A stretch of DNA of 64,000 bases from Euglena gracilis (GCA_039621445.1 CP154954.1:23510954-23574953); one strand, 5' to 3'; counted from the first letter of the stretch, positions 23,701-34,275 are shown. The notes: a model not told the origin generated them from the letters alone. Numbers and translations are program-made.

Positions 23701-25660
23701 GTGGTCTGGAGAGAAGGGCGCTGGGGGACTCCACTGATGAGGCCCACCCCCAGGCAGCCCGGGCCGAAACCACCGAAGTCCCAAGTGGAAGAAGAGAGAG
23801 CTACACGGGAAACCGTGGTCACCCCACAACGGGTGAGGAGGAGCCGGAGCTCGCCCGTTTTTCTCAGAACGGGTCTGTCTCCCCTGCTTTTTTCAGAGCA
23901 GGTCGGCCCCCACGGCTCGTGCCCGGCGGCAGAAGCAAGGTTCAAGCTCACCGACGCGGCATTCAAGACAGCTGTGGTCTGGAGAGAAGGGCGCTGGGGG
24001 ACTCCACTGATGAGGCCCACCCCCAGGCAGCCCGGGCCGAAACCACCGAAGTCCCAAGTGGAAGAAGAGAGAGCTACACGGGAAACCGTGGTCACCCCAC
24101 AACGGGTGAGGAGGAGCCGGAGCTCGCCCGTTTTTCTCAGAACGGGTCTGTCTCCCCTGCTTTTTTCAGAGCAGGTCGGCCCCCACGGCTCGTGCCCGGC
24201 GGCAGAAGCAAGGTTCAAGCTCACCGACGCGGCATTCAAGACAGCTGTGGTCTGGAGAGAAGGGCACTGGGGGACTCCACTGATGAGGCCCACCCCCAGG
24301 CAGCCCGGGCCGAAACCACCGAAGTCGGGAGTGGGAGAAGAGAGAGCTACACGGGAAACCGTGGTCACCCCACAACGGGTGAGGAGGAGCCGGAGCTCGC
24401 CCGTTTTTCTCAGAACGGGTCTGTCTCCCCTGCTTTTTTCAGAGCAGGTCGGCCCCCACGGCTCGTGCCCGGCGGCAGAAGCAAGGTTCAAGCTCACCGA
24501 CGCGGCATTCAAGACAGCTGTGGTCTGGAGAGAAGGGCACTGGGGGACTCCACTGATGAGGCCCACCCCCAGGCAGCCCGGGCCGAAACCACCGAAGTCC
24601 CAAGTGGAAGAAGAGAGAGCTACACGGGAAACCGTGGTCACCCCACAACGGGTGAGGAGGAGCCGGAGCTCGCCCGTTTTTCTCAGAACGGGTCTGTCTC
24701 CCCTGCTTTTTTCAGAGCAGGTCGGCCCCCACGGCTCGTGCCCGGCGGCAGAAGCAAGGTTCAAGCTCACCGACGCGGCATTCAAGACAGCTGTGGTCTG
24801 GAGAGAAGGGCGCTGGGGGACTCCACTGATGAGGCCCACCCCCAGGCAGCCCGGGCCGAACCCACCGAAGTCCCAAGTGGAAGAAGAGAGAGCTACACGG
24901 GAAACCGTGGTCACCCCACAACGGGTGAGGAGGAGCCGGAGCTCGCCCGTTTTTCTCAGAACGGGTCTGTCTCCCCTGCTTTTTTCAGAGCAGGTCGGCC
25001 CCCACGGCTCGTGCCCGGCAGAAGCAAGGTTCAAGCTCACCGACGCGGCATTCAAGACAGCTGTGGTCTGGAGAGAAGGGCGCTGGGGGACTCCACTGAT
25101 GAGGCCCACCCCCAGGCAGCCCGGGCCGAAACCACCGAAGTCCCAAGTGGAAGAAGAGAGAGAGAGAGGAAACCGTGGTGAAGGAGGAGCCGCTCGCCCG
25201 TTTTTCAGAACGGGTTGCTTTTTTCAGAGCAGGTCGGCCCCCACGGCTCGTGCCCGCGGCAGAAGAAGAAGCAAGAAGTCGCGGCTCAGACGCTGTGGTC
25301 TGGAGAGAGAGGCGCTGGGGACTCCACTGATGAGGCCCACCCCCAGGCAGCCCGGGCCGAAACCACCGAAGTCCCAAGTGGAAGAAGAGAGAGCTACACG
25401 GGAAACCGTGGTCACCCCACAACGGGTGAGGAGGAGCCGGAGCTCGCCCGTTTTTCTCAGAACGGGTTGTCCCTGCTTTTTTCAGAGCAGGTCGGCCCCC
25501 ACGGCTCGTGCCCCCGCAGAAGCAAGGTCAAGCTCACCGACGCGGCATTCAAGACAGCTGTGGTCTGGAGAGAAGGGCGCTGGGGGACTCCACTGATGAG
25601 GCCCACCCCCAGGCAGCCCGGGCCGAAACCACCGAAGTCCCAAGTGGAAGAAGAAGAGAG
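14751..25660 (+). repeat. 273-bp satellite, 40 full monomers plus one partial
   Basis: Taking GATGAGGCCC as the start, monomers begin at 14751, 15024, 15296, 15568, 15841 and so on to 25329, with a last partial at 25595. Periods are 271-274 bp until 25098; the last two shrink to 231 and 266 bp, the decay expected at an array edge. Most differences are single-base indels at three hot spots (CGTGCCC(C/G)GCGG, AAGGT(T)CAAG, AACGGGT(CT/TA)GTC) and otherwise copies are nearly identical. Each monomer carries two hairpins side by side, CCCGTT/AACGGG and CCTGCT/AGCAGG. It also carries splice-like signals: CGG/GTGAGG and, 64 bp on, CTCCCCTGCTTTTTTCAG. Since 273 is a multiple of three, runs of 273-bp copies stay open in two plus frames and one minus frame (for example 22828-25596). 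The plus frame reading AEARFKLTDAAFKTAVVW then REGRWGTPLMRP looks most protein-like. Confidence 0.97.
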
Positions 25661-25671
25661 CTAGAAGGGAG

Positions 25672-25717
25672 AAGAGAGTGAGAGAGAGAGAGAGAGGAGA
25701 GAGGAGAGAGAGAGAGT
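25672..25717. repeat. (GA)n microsatellite closing the satellite
   Basis: GA-rich tract with GGA interruptions between the truncated last monomer and the RIGEAK coding region. Confidence 0.9.
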
Positions 25718-26687
25718 GAAGGAGGAGTGGAGAGTGGGGGGAGAGGCCACCCGCCGCCACAAGCCCCCACAGCGCCCTCACAGACCACCCCCGCATGGAG
25801 CAGAAGAACAGCTCAACTACCCACCCCAGATGAAGGCCCACCCACAGCCACGCCAGCAGCACCACCCAGCACCAGCCCCGTGCCGCAGCACAGCAAGCTC
25901 ACGCCGGCCCCCACCACCAACCACAAGCGCCACACACACCGCCAGCACCACCGCCACGCAGGAAGCACAAAGCACCACAGCCACCGAGGAGGCACCGGCA
26001 AGAAGCGACCCCATGGCCACAGACCGACTCCTGGGCAACAAGCGCCCAGTGTCGGTGGTGGTGGAGGAGGCGGCCACACCACAGCCCACCGAAGGGGACG
26101 ACGCCTCGCAGGCAACCCAACCAAGCCAGCGCAAGAAGAGGCTGTACACGCGCTTGGCCGAGTGGCCGGCAGAGTGGCGGGAGCAGTACGAGCGGTTCAA
26201 GGCCACGCCCAAAGCAAGCGACCGCCACGAGATGTGGCAGGGGTGGGACCAAAGCCTCCAAGACCAAGTGTGGGGAGCCGACGCAGACAAGCGGAGGGAC
26301 GAGATCAGCCGAGGGAAGGCGAGGGGGAAGGAAGGGCCACGAACCCAAGCGGAAGACCAAGCGAGCAGCACGCGAAAAGAGAGGCGGAGGTCCCACACCG
26401 GAGCGGAAGAAGAAGGTGGAGAACCCACCAGCCACGACTGGCAGGAAGGCCAGCGCATCGGGGAGGCGAAGCAGCCAGGCCCAGAAGAGGAAGGGTCGGC
26501 AGCGGACCCCCCCGAGGGGCAAGCGGGGAGCCCAAAGAATCACCCGCAACCGGCCTGGGGCGGCTCTCCAGGGGTACCTGCCGATCACCGGCAGGGCGTG
26601 GCCCGGCACGCCGTCAATCGGGACCCCCACAAAACAGAACCCACCACCACCAGGACAGCAAAAAATCACAGGCATGCCAGGCAATGA
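25716..26687 (+). CDS. Coding region with Trp-rich helical domain and RIGEAK motif, copy 1
   Basis: The open frame has 323 codons from ATG 25716. Its first ~100 residues are His/Pro/Thr low complexity, and a better start is ATG 26013 (CCC ATG GCC, MATDRLLGNKRP). From about residue 135 it is clearly coding, with mostly G/C third positions: RKKRLYTRLAEWPAEWREQY, then a Trp-containing charged helix (HEMWQGWDQSLQDQVWG), then HDWQEGQRIGEAKQPGP near residues 240-260. WGGSPGVPADHRQGVARHAV follows near the end. The same two motifs recur downstream in another frame. I recall RIGEA-x-NPGP-like motifs from dinoflagellate LINE polyproteins (unverified), so this may be the N-terminal part of a non-LTR retroelement ORF. 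No endonuclease or reverse transcriptase is visible downstream. Confidence 0.5.
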   Translation: MKEEWRVGGEATRRHKPPQRPHRPPPHGAEEQLNYPPQMKAHPQPRQQHHPAPAPCRSTASSRRPPPPTTSATHTASTTATQEAQSTTATEEAPARSDPMATDRLLGNKRPVSVVVEEAATPQPTEGDDASQATQPSQRKKRLYTRLAEWPAEWREQYERFKATPKASDRHEMWQGWDQSLQDQVWGADADKRRDEISRGKARGKEGPRTQAEDQASSTRKERRRSHTGAEEEGGEPTSHDWQEGQRIGEAKQPGPEEEGSAADPPEGQAGSPKNHPQPAWGGSPGVPADHRQGVARHAVNRDPHKTEPTTTRTAKNHRHARQ

Positions 26688-26689
26688 CG

Positions 26690-27231
26690 GCCTGCCCGGC
26701 GCAGAGGACCTCTGCCCCGGGTGGCAGGCGGGGCGCCAGCCTAAGAACCCGCAACCGACCTGGGGCGGATCTCCAGGGGTACCTGCCAATCACTGGCAGG
26801 GCGTGGCCCGACACGCCGTCAAGCGGGACGAAGGAGCAGAAGAACCGTGCCCCAGAAGCAGAAGCCAAGACCAGCACGACTGGAAGAAAGGGGCACGGAT
26901 CGGGGAAGCAAAGAACCCCGGACCACCCCAAAGAGGGTACCAACAGCCCAACCCAAAAGGGGGGGCCCAGCGAGGAGGACAACAAACAGGAAAAGGGCAC
27001 AGACACAGCCCAGGAAAGGAGGCAAGGGTGGCAAAGGAAACGTCACCCCACAAGGAAGCCGGCAGGGCCAACCCCAAGGAGAGGGCTGGCAAACAGCACA
27101 AAGCACCGGCCGAAAACGCCTCCAAAAGCGCCTCCAAGGGCTCCAACGAGCGCTGCAAGAAATGCAGCAAGAGCTCGACCAATGGCGGCAGAATCCGCCC
27201 CCGCAGCAGCAGCAGCAACGACCGGACCTAA
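26690..27231 (+). pseudogene. Coding region continued in a second frame: RIGEAK motif, copy 2
   Basis: The frame changes by one relative to the previous entry. This part reads WGGSPGVPANHWQGVARHAV, then HDWKKGARIGEAKNPGPP. An ~84-bp stretch is therefore directly duplicated (26547-26630 and 26745-26828), and the 17-residue motif HDWxxGxRIGEAKxPGP is duplicated (DNA near 26436 and 26880). The downstream part of this frame (KGHRHSPGKEARVAKETSP) is weaker, and better coding then continues in the 26847 frame. Either indels have broken one ancestral frame or the assembly has homopolymer errors. Confidence 0.42.
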
Positions 27232-27560
27232 GGGACGACAACCCCTGGGCCCCCCTGCAGCCACAGCAACAACGCCGGGGGCGGAAGAGATCCATTGGGT
27301 TTGAACCCCCAAGCCGCCAAGCGGGAGGGCAGCCGCCACCCAGATCAACGAGGAGGACGCGGAGGGAGGACGGGGAGGACGAGGCCGTGGACGGGGCGAC
27401 GAGCCCAAGAACGACGCGGCCGCGGAGATCCCCGAAACCCGCATGCCGGGCACGGAGACTGCCATCCGTGCCCGTCATGCGGGTACCAGAACGAGGCGTA
27501 CCACGCCGACGGGGCCCTGGGGGGTGGGGGGCGCGCCGGCGGGGGCATCCCCGGGCCCGC
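27040..27560 (+). pseudogene. Coding region continued: coiled coil and zinc-ribbon-like cluster
   Basis: In the frame open from 26847, GRKRLQKRLQGLQRALQEMQ and QELDQWRQNPPPQQQQQ form a predicted coiled coil plus a Gln-rich linker, ending in DDNPWAPLQPQQQ. After another shift (frame open from 27295) comes CHPCPSCGYQNEAYHADG at about 27465-27515, a Cys-x2-Cys-x2-Cys arrangement of zinc-ribbon type. Glycine/proline-rich low complexity then leads to the GA tract at 27879. The order (basic domain, RIGEAK, coiled coil, Cys cluster) suggests an ORF1-like nucleic-acid-binding protein. The three frames mean it is probably not intact. Confidence 0.4.
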
Positions 27561-27870
27561 GGGCCCTGGGGCGGGGCCCGGGTGTGGCGTGAAAGGCGTG
27601 CGGAGCCCACGGGGGGAGCGCCGCCCCCCCAGCACGCACGCACGCACGGGGACCGCCACACACCCACCAGGAGGCAAGGGAGGGGGGAGGGGGAAGGGGC
27701 AGCCCAGGGCGCCAGACAGACGGGCAGCCACCGGAGGACCGGAGGCCAAGGGAGGGGGGAGGGGGAAAGGGAAGGGGCAGCCCAGTGCGCCAGACAGACT
27801 GGCAGCCACCGGGGGACAGGAGGCCAAGGGAGGGGTGGAGTGGGGAAAGGGAAGGGCAGGGAAACCCACG

Positions 27871-28004
<134 letters not shown>

Positions 28005-28059
28005 AACCAAGAGGGGCAAACCGGGCAGGCCCCCCTCCGATCCCCGCACACCCCAACCA

Positions 28060-28331
28060 ATGGGATGTGCTCCAAAGCCGCCGCAGCCGAAGGCAGCAGC
28101 AGCAGCAACCCAGCCCCAGCGGGAGGGGGGAGGGTTCAACAACCACCGGAGGAGCCTCCCACCCCCCAAGGGACCGGCAAAGCCGCAAACCCGACAAAAC
28201 GACCCAAACCAACTCCCGCAGGCAGCAGCAGGAGCAGCAGCAGCAACAGCGACAGCAGCAGCAGCAGCGCCAGCAGCAGCGGCAGCTTTCCTTCCAGGAG
28301 GACACCGGGGGCCGTGGTGGTGGGCCAGTGA
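28060..28331 (+). other. CAG/AGC-rich low-complexity open frame
   Basis: A plus frame starting MCSKAAAAEGSSSSNPAPAG is open for 88 codons with two CAG/AGC-rich patches (28090-28115 and 28220-28280). It could be a serine/glutamine-rich coding tail of the preceding region or just a triplet repeat. No domain recognised. Confidence 0.25.
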
Positions 28332-28350
28332 TGACGCAGCGTAGTGAGCC

Positions 28351-28646
<296 letters not shown>

Positions 28647-28649
28647 CAA

Positions 28650-29935
28650 AGTCACGTTCGTATTCATGGAATACGCTGGCCGCAGGTGGTATCATATGCA
28701 TGATATCCACGACCGTGACCGGGCCATGTACCCTCAGCCCCCCCTATTATTAGGTGTTATTTTGCGAGTGATGCGGCCAGCGCTCGGGCGGGCGGGCAGG
28801 CGGGCGGGCGGGCTGGGGCAATGGGCAGGGATGGGGATCCCACAGCCGCCGGTCCAACAAAAACAAAAGTAAAAAACAAAAAAACAGCAATAATAATATT
28901 TATAGATAGAGATGGAGATTATAGTCAGAGGAGTAGATCAGAAAAAGAAGAGGAAAGTAAGTGGCTTTCATCGTCGGTGGTTACTAGCAGGTTCCCTATT
29001 CAGCTCCCTATTCATAGATCCATCAGTTCCCTATTCAGCTCTTTTTGCCGTCCCTTGAAACGGAAGCGGGAGTCCTGAGTGTCATAAGAGAGACAAGATG
29101 GAGTCCCTTACTGTAAATGCTCAAGAAACTGCCAATTGCAAAAAAGAATCCTTTTTGACCAAAGAATTGCCCCACCCATTTGCCCCTGATTTGGCACCCA
29201 AAAATCCATAACCGTCTTGCCTAGGATTCGACGTAAGGGCAAGTGGCGGGACCCCCAACCTAAAATGGCGTGGTCCAGGTGACCAATTTGCGGCTCAGCA
29301 AAGCGCTGGGACGAAAAAACACCGTGGTGGGGGGTTTGGTCTAGAAGAGGTGCCAGTAGTTGTGGGGAAAACCAGCAGACCCAGGCCTATGGCCTGCCTA
29401 TGGCCTGGGGGCTATTGGCGACGAGGCGCCCTGAGAGCAAGACTGACAGTGCTCCCAATGGGGGAGAGTCTCCCGGCAGCCGTAAATGAACTCCAGGCAG
29501 ACGGGGCGTCCCGGTACACCGTGGGTAGTGTCAGGGGGGGGAGCTCTGGAGATCTGGCTGACGGCTGCAACCGAGGAGATGGTGAGCTGCAGGATGCGGG
29601 AGAGGTTGCGCCGGGCTGACAGATAGTGGGGGAAAGGCTGTACAAGGAGCACTGCCACTTCAATAAGGCAGCCGGGCACTCCACTCCACTTGATGTGGTA
29701 GTCACAGGGGCAGGGTGGCTCTAAATAGGAGGGAACAACTATCCCCTGTGATTATGAACCTCTCTCACTCCGTTCAAAACCAGCACAAGCCCACAGGTTG
29801 GCTCGAAAAAAAATCCGTAAACAATGGCTGATGATGGAGGATGAGAGGAAAAGGGAGAGAAGAAATTGTGGAGATGGGTCAAGAAAAATACCAAGACGGG
29901 AGTGCGATGCGTTGGAGAGAGCAGACCAGACCAGG
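28650..29935. other. Non-coding stretch
   Basis: GGGCGGGCAGGCGGGCGGGC near 28790 is a short G-rich tract. CAGCTCCCTATTCA-type words repeat near 29000 and 29030. No gene recognised. Confidence 0.4.
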
Positions 29936-29937
29936 GC

Positions 29938-30174
29938 CCCTGAGGGCTGTAAAAAAGGCTGTGGGCTGTAAAAAAAAAGCCTGGGCTGTAAAAACAGCTG
30001 GGGGCTGTAAAAAAAAATTGATGGGGGCTGTAAAAAAGGCAAGGGGATATAAAAAAGGCTGGGGGGCTGTAAAAAAAAGGCTGGGGCTGGGGAAAAAAAG
30101 GCTGGGGGCCGTAAAAAAGCCTGGGGGCTGTAAAAAAAAAAAGCTGGGGGCTGTGAAAAACCTGGGGGCTGTAA
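29938..30174. repeat. Minisatellite GGGGGCTGTAAAAAAGGCT
   Basis: About ten units of 18-27 bp with variable A-run length. The Lys-Lys-Gly-Cys reading on plus is a repeat artefact. Confidence 0.88.
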
Positions 30175-30175
30175 A

Positions 30176-30381
30176 AGAGAGAGAGAGAGGGAGGGAGGGA
30201 GGGAGGGAGAGGGAGGGAGGGATGGAGGGAGGGAGGGAGGGAGGGAGGGAGGGAGGGAGGGAGGGAGGGAGGGAGGGAGGGAGGGAGGGAGAGAGAGGGA
30301 GGGAGGGAGAGAGAGAGAGGGAGGGAGGGAGGGAGGGAGGGAGGGAGGGAGGGAGGGAGAGGGAGAGAGAGAGAGAGAGGA
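30176..30381. repeat. (GGGA)n / (GA)n microsatellite
   Basis: Long GGGA array with GA patches and one GGGATGGA interruption. Purines on plus, like the other GA tracts. Confidence 0.96.
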
Positions 30382-30384
30382 AAA

Positions 30385-30530
30385 GCACCCCCAGTTTCGC
30401 TGCGTTGGAGGCCAGGCGGGGGACACCCTGCCGTCACCGCCCAGAGCACCTCCTGGAAAAAAAAAGCAACCCCCCCCCCCACCTCCGACACCTCCACACC
30501 ACACACTTCCCATCCACACCAATCTGGAAG
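30385..30530. repeat. Dispersed ~147-bp repeat, copy 2
   Basis: Partner of 28351-28497 (shared words given there). It differs mainly by A- and C-run lengths near 30460-30480. Confidence 0.88.
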
Positions 30531-31344
30531 AGAGAGGAAAAGCGAAACAGAAAGTCTGCATGTTGTTGTTGGTTGTTGGTTGGCGGTGGGGGTGGCTGTG
30601 TTGGGGGGTTGGTCGGTGGGACGCTTTCAAATGACACTCCAACGCACACTTCTTCGTGGTGGCTGGGTGGCCCCGAGCCGGGCGCCGCGAGGGCGGGCAT
30701 GTGGAGGGCCGCTTCGACTTGGAGACGGTTTCCCAGCACGCCTGGCATCGCTCCCGTAGCCTGGGGGCCAGAGGGGCGCCGGCACGCCACCGTCACTCGT
30801 GTCACGCGAGTATCTCACAATCCCTTTGCCATTACTTTTTTTTTTTTGAAAAATCATCCCCACCCCCAGGCAGCCGGGGTCGGCCACTGTCCAAGGGAAA
30901 ATTGACCACACCCATTAAAAAATGGCAATGCCATTTTTTAATTTGAATTTTTTGAGCGCTTTGGGCGCCCGGTCACTTTTTGTGATTTTTTTTGCCACCC
31001 CCCCCCCTCCCGAGGGGATTTGGGACAAAAACCAGCCAATCACTCTGAAAAAAGACCAGTCACCCCCCCCCCGCAGTGAAGAAGTGATTGTATGGGCATG
31101 GCGCGTGCACCGACAGACACACCTGCTGATGCGGGCCTTTAGCAAGTCATGGGTGTGGTGGGGCAGCCGCTTGGAATGGGCCTTGGTGCCCGGGGACCGT
31201 GGCACGACGTGCCGGAAGGGGGAGGGCGGCCAGGCCTGGTCTGTGCGGGCTGGGATCGAGACTCCAGGCGCCAATCAACCTCCCTCCCACGTCGGACGAT
31301 CACTGACCCCTGTCTCTGCGATGGGATCGCTGATATGTGGGGGT

Positions 31345-31870
31345 TTTAAAAATGTTCCAACCCCCCCACCTGAAAAGTGGACGGATGCTCACATTTTAAG
31401 AACGTAGTTTCGGACCCCGAAGGGGTGCGCACTTTTTAGGGCACTGCACACTTATCAGGGCAAAGCACAAAACACTTAATTTTCAACCACTCTATTTCAG
31501 TTTGTGATGTCAAGCAATGGCATTATCTCACATTCTCTTGGCATTATCTCAAAATCTCTTAGCATTCTTAGCATTCACATTCTCTTAGCATTACCTCACA
31601 TTCTTTCAGCATTATCTCACATTCTCTTAGCTTTATCTCGTAGTCGCTAAGCATTATCTCACAATCTTTATCTCATATTTTCTTAGCACACCCACATTCT
31701 CTTTGCATTATCTCATGTTCTATTAGCATTTTTTTCACGTCAAGTGATTATGTGTCAAATTTGGGCTTGGACGATGGAAGTATTTGGTCTGAGAGGGACA
31801 ATTCTGAGAATTGTGTGTGCTTTCTAACCTGAGATGAGACAGTGATTTCTCCTCTAGGTTTCGGACCCGG
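31345..31870. repeat. Dispersed repeat copy 1 with a minisatellite expansion
   Basis: ATTTT-AAGA, TTTCGGACCC-GAAGGGGTG, AATACTTAATTTTC-like and GTGATTATGTGTCAAATTT sequences match 41575-41895 in the same order. Between CAAGCAATG and AAGTGATTATGTG, copy 1 carries about 210 bp of a ~20-bp unit (GCATTATCTCACATTCTCTTA, variable; 31519-31731). The other copy goes straight through. Confidence 0.82.
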
Positions 31871-31874
31871 GACT

Positions 31875-32600
31875 CTGAATTGGATGAACTGAAGACGGAG
31901 TTCAAACTATTTCAAGGAGTTGCTTTCTGGTATCGGTGTACGAGGAGCACGTGGAGTGAGCACGTGGAGATGGTAACTGCAACCTGCGAGTTATAGTGGG
32001 GGTGGTCGTTGTTCACAGCATTGACCGATACCAACGGGGACCCAAACTGTCCGAACCAAAAGCCAAAAGATCTTGTACCACTTCGGAAGCGTTTGAGACA
32101 TCGCTACAGGTGCACAAAACGTGAGCGCCGGTGGGGAACATGGAAAAAGCCTGGAAAAAGGGTGGCATACATGGATGCAACATCATACAACCTCAACCAC
32201 CATAAAAACCAGCGTCTTTTTGGGGTCCTGACCTGCAACCTGCGACCGGGGGGGGGGGGTGGTCGTTAGACCCCCCTGACCTGCAACCTGGGCTGATGGG
32301 TCTCGGGCGTGGCGTTGAGGAACGCCGGGGAAGCAGCGGCGGCGGCGGACGCCAGCGTTGTTCCCTCGAGTGCGGACGCCATCGTGGCCTGCGGCGACGT
32401 CCTGCGGGGAGGACAGGCCACGCATCCTGCGGGCGATTTAGGCACTAAATAATTACACTGATTAATTAAATACACTAAAAAGTTAAATGTTGCAGGGGCA
32501 AAACGTTCCAAACTTCTGAACAAAAAAAAACAGGCGGAGAGTGAGAAAACTGATTTCTGGCATCACTGGACCATCGCCAATCCCCCAAACCATCAACAAA
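31875..32600. other. Non-coding stretch
   Basis: ACCTGCAACCTG(C/G)G recurs three times (31979, 32231, 32280) around a G-run and GGTGGTCGTT. No gene recognised. Confidence 0.4.
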
Positions 32601-32654
32601 TGTGTTATTCAACTTTGATTTCAACATCATTTGAGTCACAGAATGCTGCTTGGC

Positions 32655-32775
32655 CCCGGCACACCCGCGCCAGCGCAGGCGGTCCGCCAGCTGGGCCTCG
32701 ATGGCATCCTCCAGGCGGGCGAAAGTGCGGAGGCCGAGGCGGCCGCTGAGGTCCGCCGCCCGCCGGCCGGGGGAT
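32655..32775 (-). CDS. Exon candidate, charged helical segment
   Basis: The minus frame ADLSGRLGLRTFARLEDAIE continuing QLADRLRWRGCAG has 29 of 32 codons ending in G or C. It reads as an amphipathic, Arg/Asp/Leu-rich helix. The in-register plus frame (AVRQLGLDGILQAGESAEAE) is also open but with weaker third-position bias, so minus is preferred. It may be a downstream exon of the minus-strand gene at 38-45 kb; no family recognised. Confidence 0.38.
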
Positions 32776-33274
32776 GGGGCGGCCCGCTGGCCGGGAGAGG
32801 CCGGGGGCGGCGGGGGGCGAGGCGGGGGCGGGGAGGCGACAGTGGTCAGCGGCGGAGGCCACCCTGGTAACGCTGCAGGTCACGCAGCAGGCGTGACGAA
32901 CGGGGTGCAGCAAGCAGCAGATCTTGAGACTGGGGCCAGGTGGGGTCCTCAGTGCATTGGGACTGAGGACCCGTCACCTTGTCCTCCGTCCCAAAGCGTT
33001 ATCTCTGGCCTCACTGTGGCAGAGCTATATGGGCTGAGTGGCGGACACAAACCCTGGCCAGGAAGGTGAGCCAACCACTGAAAAAGCAACAGGTTGACGT
33101 TGGCGCCTTCTTGACAACCTCTGAGTGATTCAGCCAAACACAGAAATGGCTCAGGGACGGGCACGACAACTCCTCAGCCCACTTCAGAAGGGAACAAATA
33201 ACTTATAAAAACACCGCAATGGCACGAGCAGGAACACGGATGGGGGATCTCCGGGCGCGAAATTGGGAGTCGAA

Positions 33275-33470
33275 TTTGCGTCCGGGGTGGCCCGCCGGCG
33301 GCGGACGCTGCGGAAGATGGGCCGCCCGTCGTGGGCGAAGAACCCGACGCCGAGCTCGGTGCCGAACACCGGCAGCGGCGGCGCGGCGCGAGGGGGGGCG
33401 GCAGCCCGGGGAGCGGGGGCGCCGGCGGCTGCCACGGGGAACGTGAGCATGGGCTGGTCGCACCAAGGGG
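33275..33470 (-). CDS. Exon candidate
   Basis: The minus frame contains PLPVFGTELGVGFFAHDGRP followed by IFRSVRRRRATPDANS, with almost all third positions G or C. An Ala/Pro-rich part (PVAAAGAPAPRAAAPPRAAP) precedes it. The FGTELGVGFFAHDGRPIFR stretch looks like a folded domain edge. Splice limits not defined. Confidence 0.4.
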
Positions 33471-33663
33471 TGGGCAGGGGGGGCGGCGGGGGGTGGGGGG
33501 GGGGGGCGGGGCCCTCGGAAGGTCGGGCCCCCACTCAGGGCCAGGGGGCCGGGCCCAGTAGGCGCTGGCGCTGGCGGGGCGGCGCCGCGGCACGTTCCAG
33601 CGCCAGGGACACCTTGAGAGTTGGTGCGGAAAGAGCAGCGCTGGCAGGATACCCCATCACAAC

Positions 33664-33779
33664 TAGGGGTTTTTTAAGGGGGGGGGGGGGTCACCCCACC
33701 CACCGACGCCCTGGGGGGGGGGCGCCACCCCTACCCCCCAACCTCCCCCGGGGGTACAAGACTAAAAAAAAAAACCCTG
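33664..33779. mobile_element. Family I CAGGG-ended element, short copy
   Basis: Ends TAGGGGTTTTTTAAGG and ACAAGACTAAAAAAAAAAAC-CCTG are imperfect inverted repeats related to those at 2-242. The 116-bp body is C/G-run rich. Confidence 0.38.
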
Positions 33780-34049
33780 ATCGCAACCCAGACCATACAC
33801 GGAGGGGCACTGGCCTTTAGCATCGCCCCACCCCCTTCTCCTGGGTATTTGCTGCCCCTGTCTGCGCGGGCCAACGTGCTGCATGCCAATGCCCCAGAGG
33901 GTCAGGATTTTGAAACAAGGGTGGGGGAGCGGCCCAGACCCCTCCTGTGGTCAAGAAGAGGGTGGAAAGCACCCGACAACCCTCCACACATCACCCCCCT
34001 GGTCCACACGACTGGCGCCGTCGCCGGAATAGGGTCCCACTCATTGGCC

Positions 34050-34275
34050 GGGGAGGGTCAGTGCACTCTGCGGAGGTCCTCCCTGGCCGCCGCCCAGAGG
34101 CCCGGGCGCGCTGCCGCCGCCGTGGCCGGGCCGGGGGCTCACTGTGGCTCCGGATGGGCCGGCCGCAGGCCCGCCCTCCGCCCCCTGCCCCCAAACCTAA
34201 CGCCGCGTCATCCACGGGAAACGGAGGGCTGGCGGAAAGGACGACGGCGGCGGGGGACGGGGGTTCCGCATCGGA
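34050..34275 (-). CDS. GC-rich exon-like island, Gly/Pro/Arg-rich
   Basis: The minus frame reading NSDAEPPSPAAVVLSASPPF, then PVDDAALGLG and a glycine run, has strong G/C third positions. It turns Arg-rich (PARPRRRQRARASG) towards 34080. Low-complexity content keeps confidence low. Confidence 0.25.

Noticed and set aside
22828-25596. A 922-codon open frame as a giant protein gene
   Set aside because: It is ten satellite monomers read in a row. Two other frames are equally open, and single-base indels break it in neighbouring monomers.
14751-25660. Tandem repeats as a CRISPR array
   Set aside because: Period is 273 bp with no short repeat plus unique spacer structure, and no cas genes. The setting is eukaryotic.
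26880-26935. RIGEAKNPGP as a 2A ribosome-skipping peptide
   Set aside because: The canonical core is DxExNPGP. Here the acidic residue is one position too far away and the Asp is missing, so only NPGP matches.
30922-31407. 161-codon plus-strand frame as a gene
   Set aside because: No third-position bias, no recognisable domain, and the end runs into dispersed repeat copy 1.
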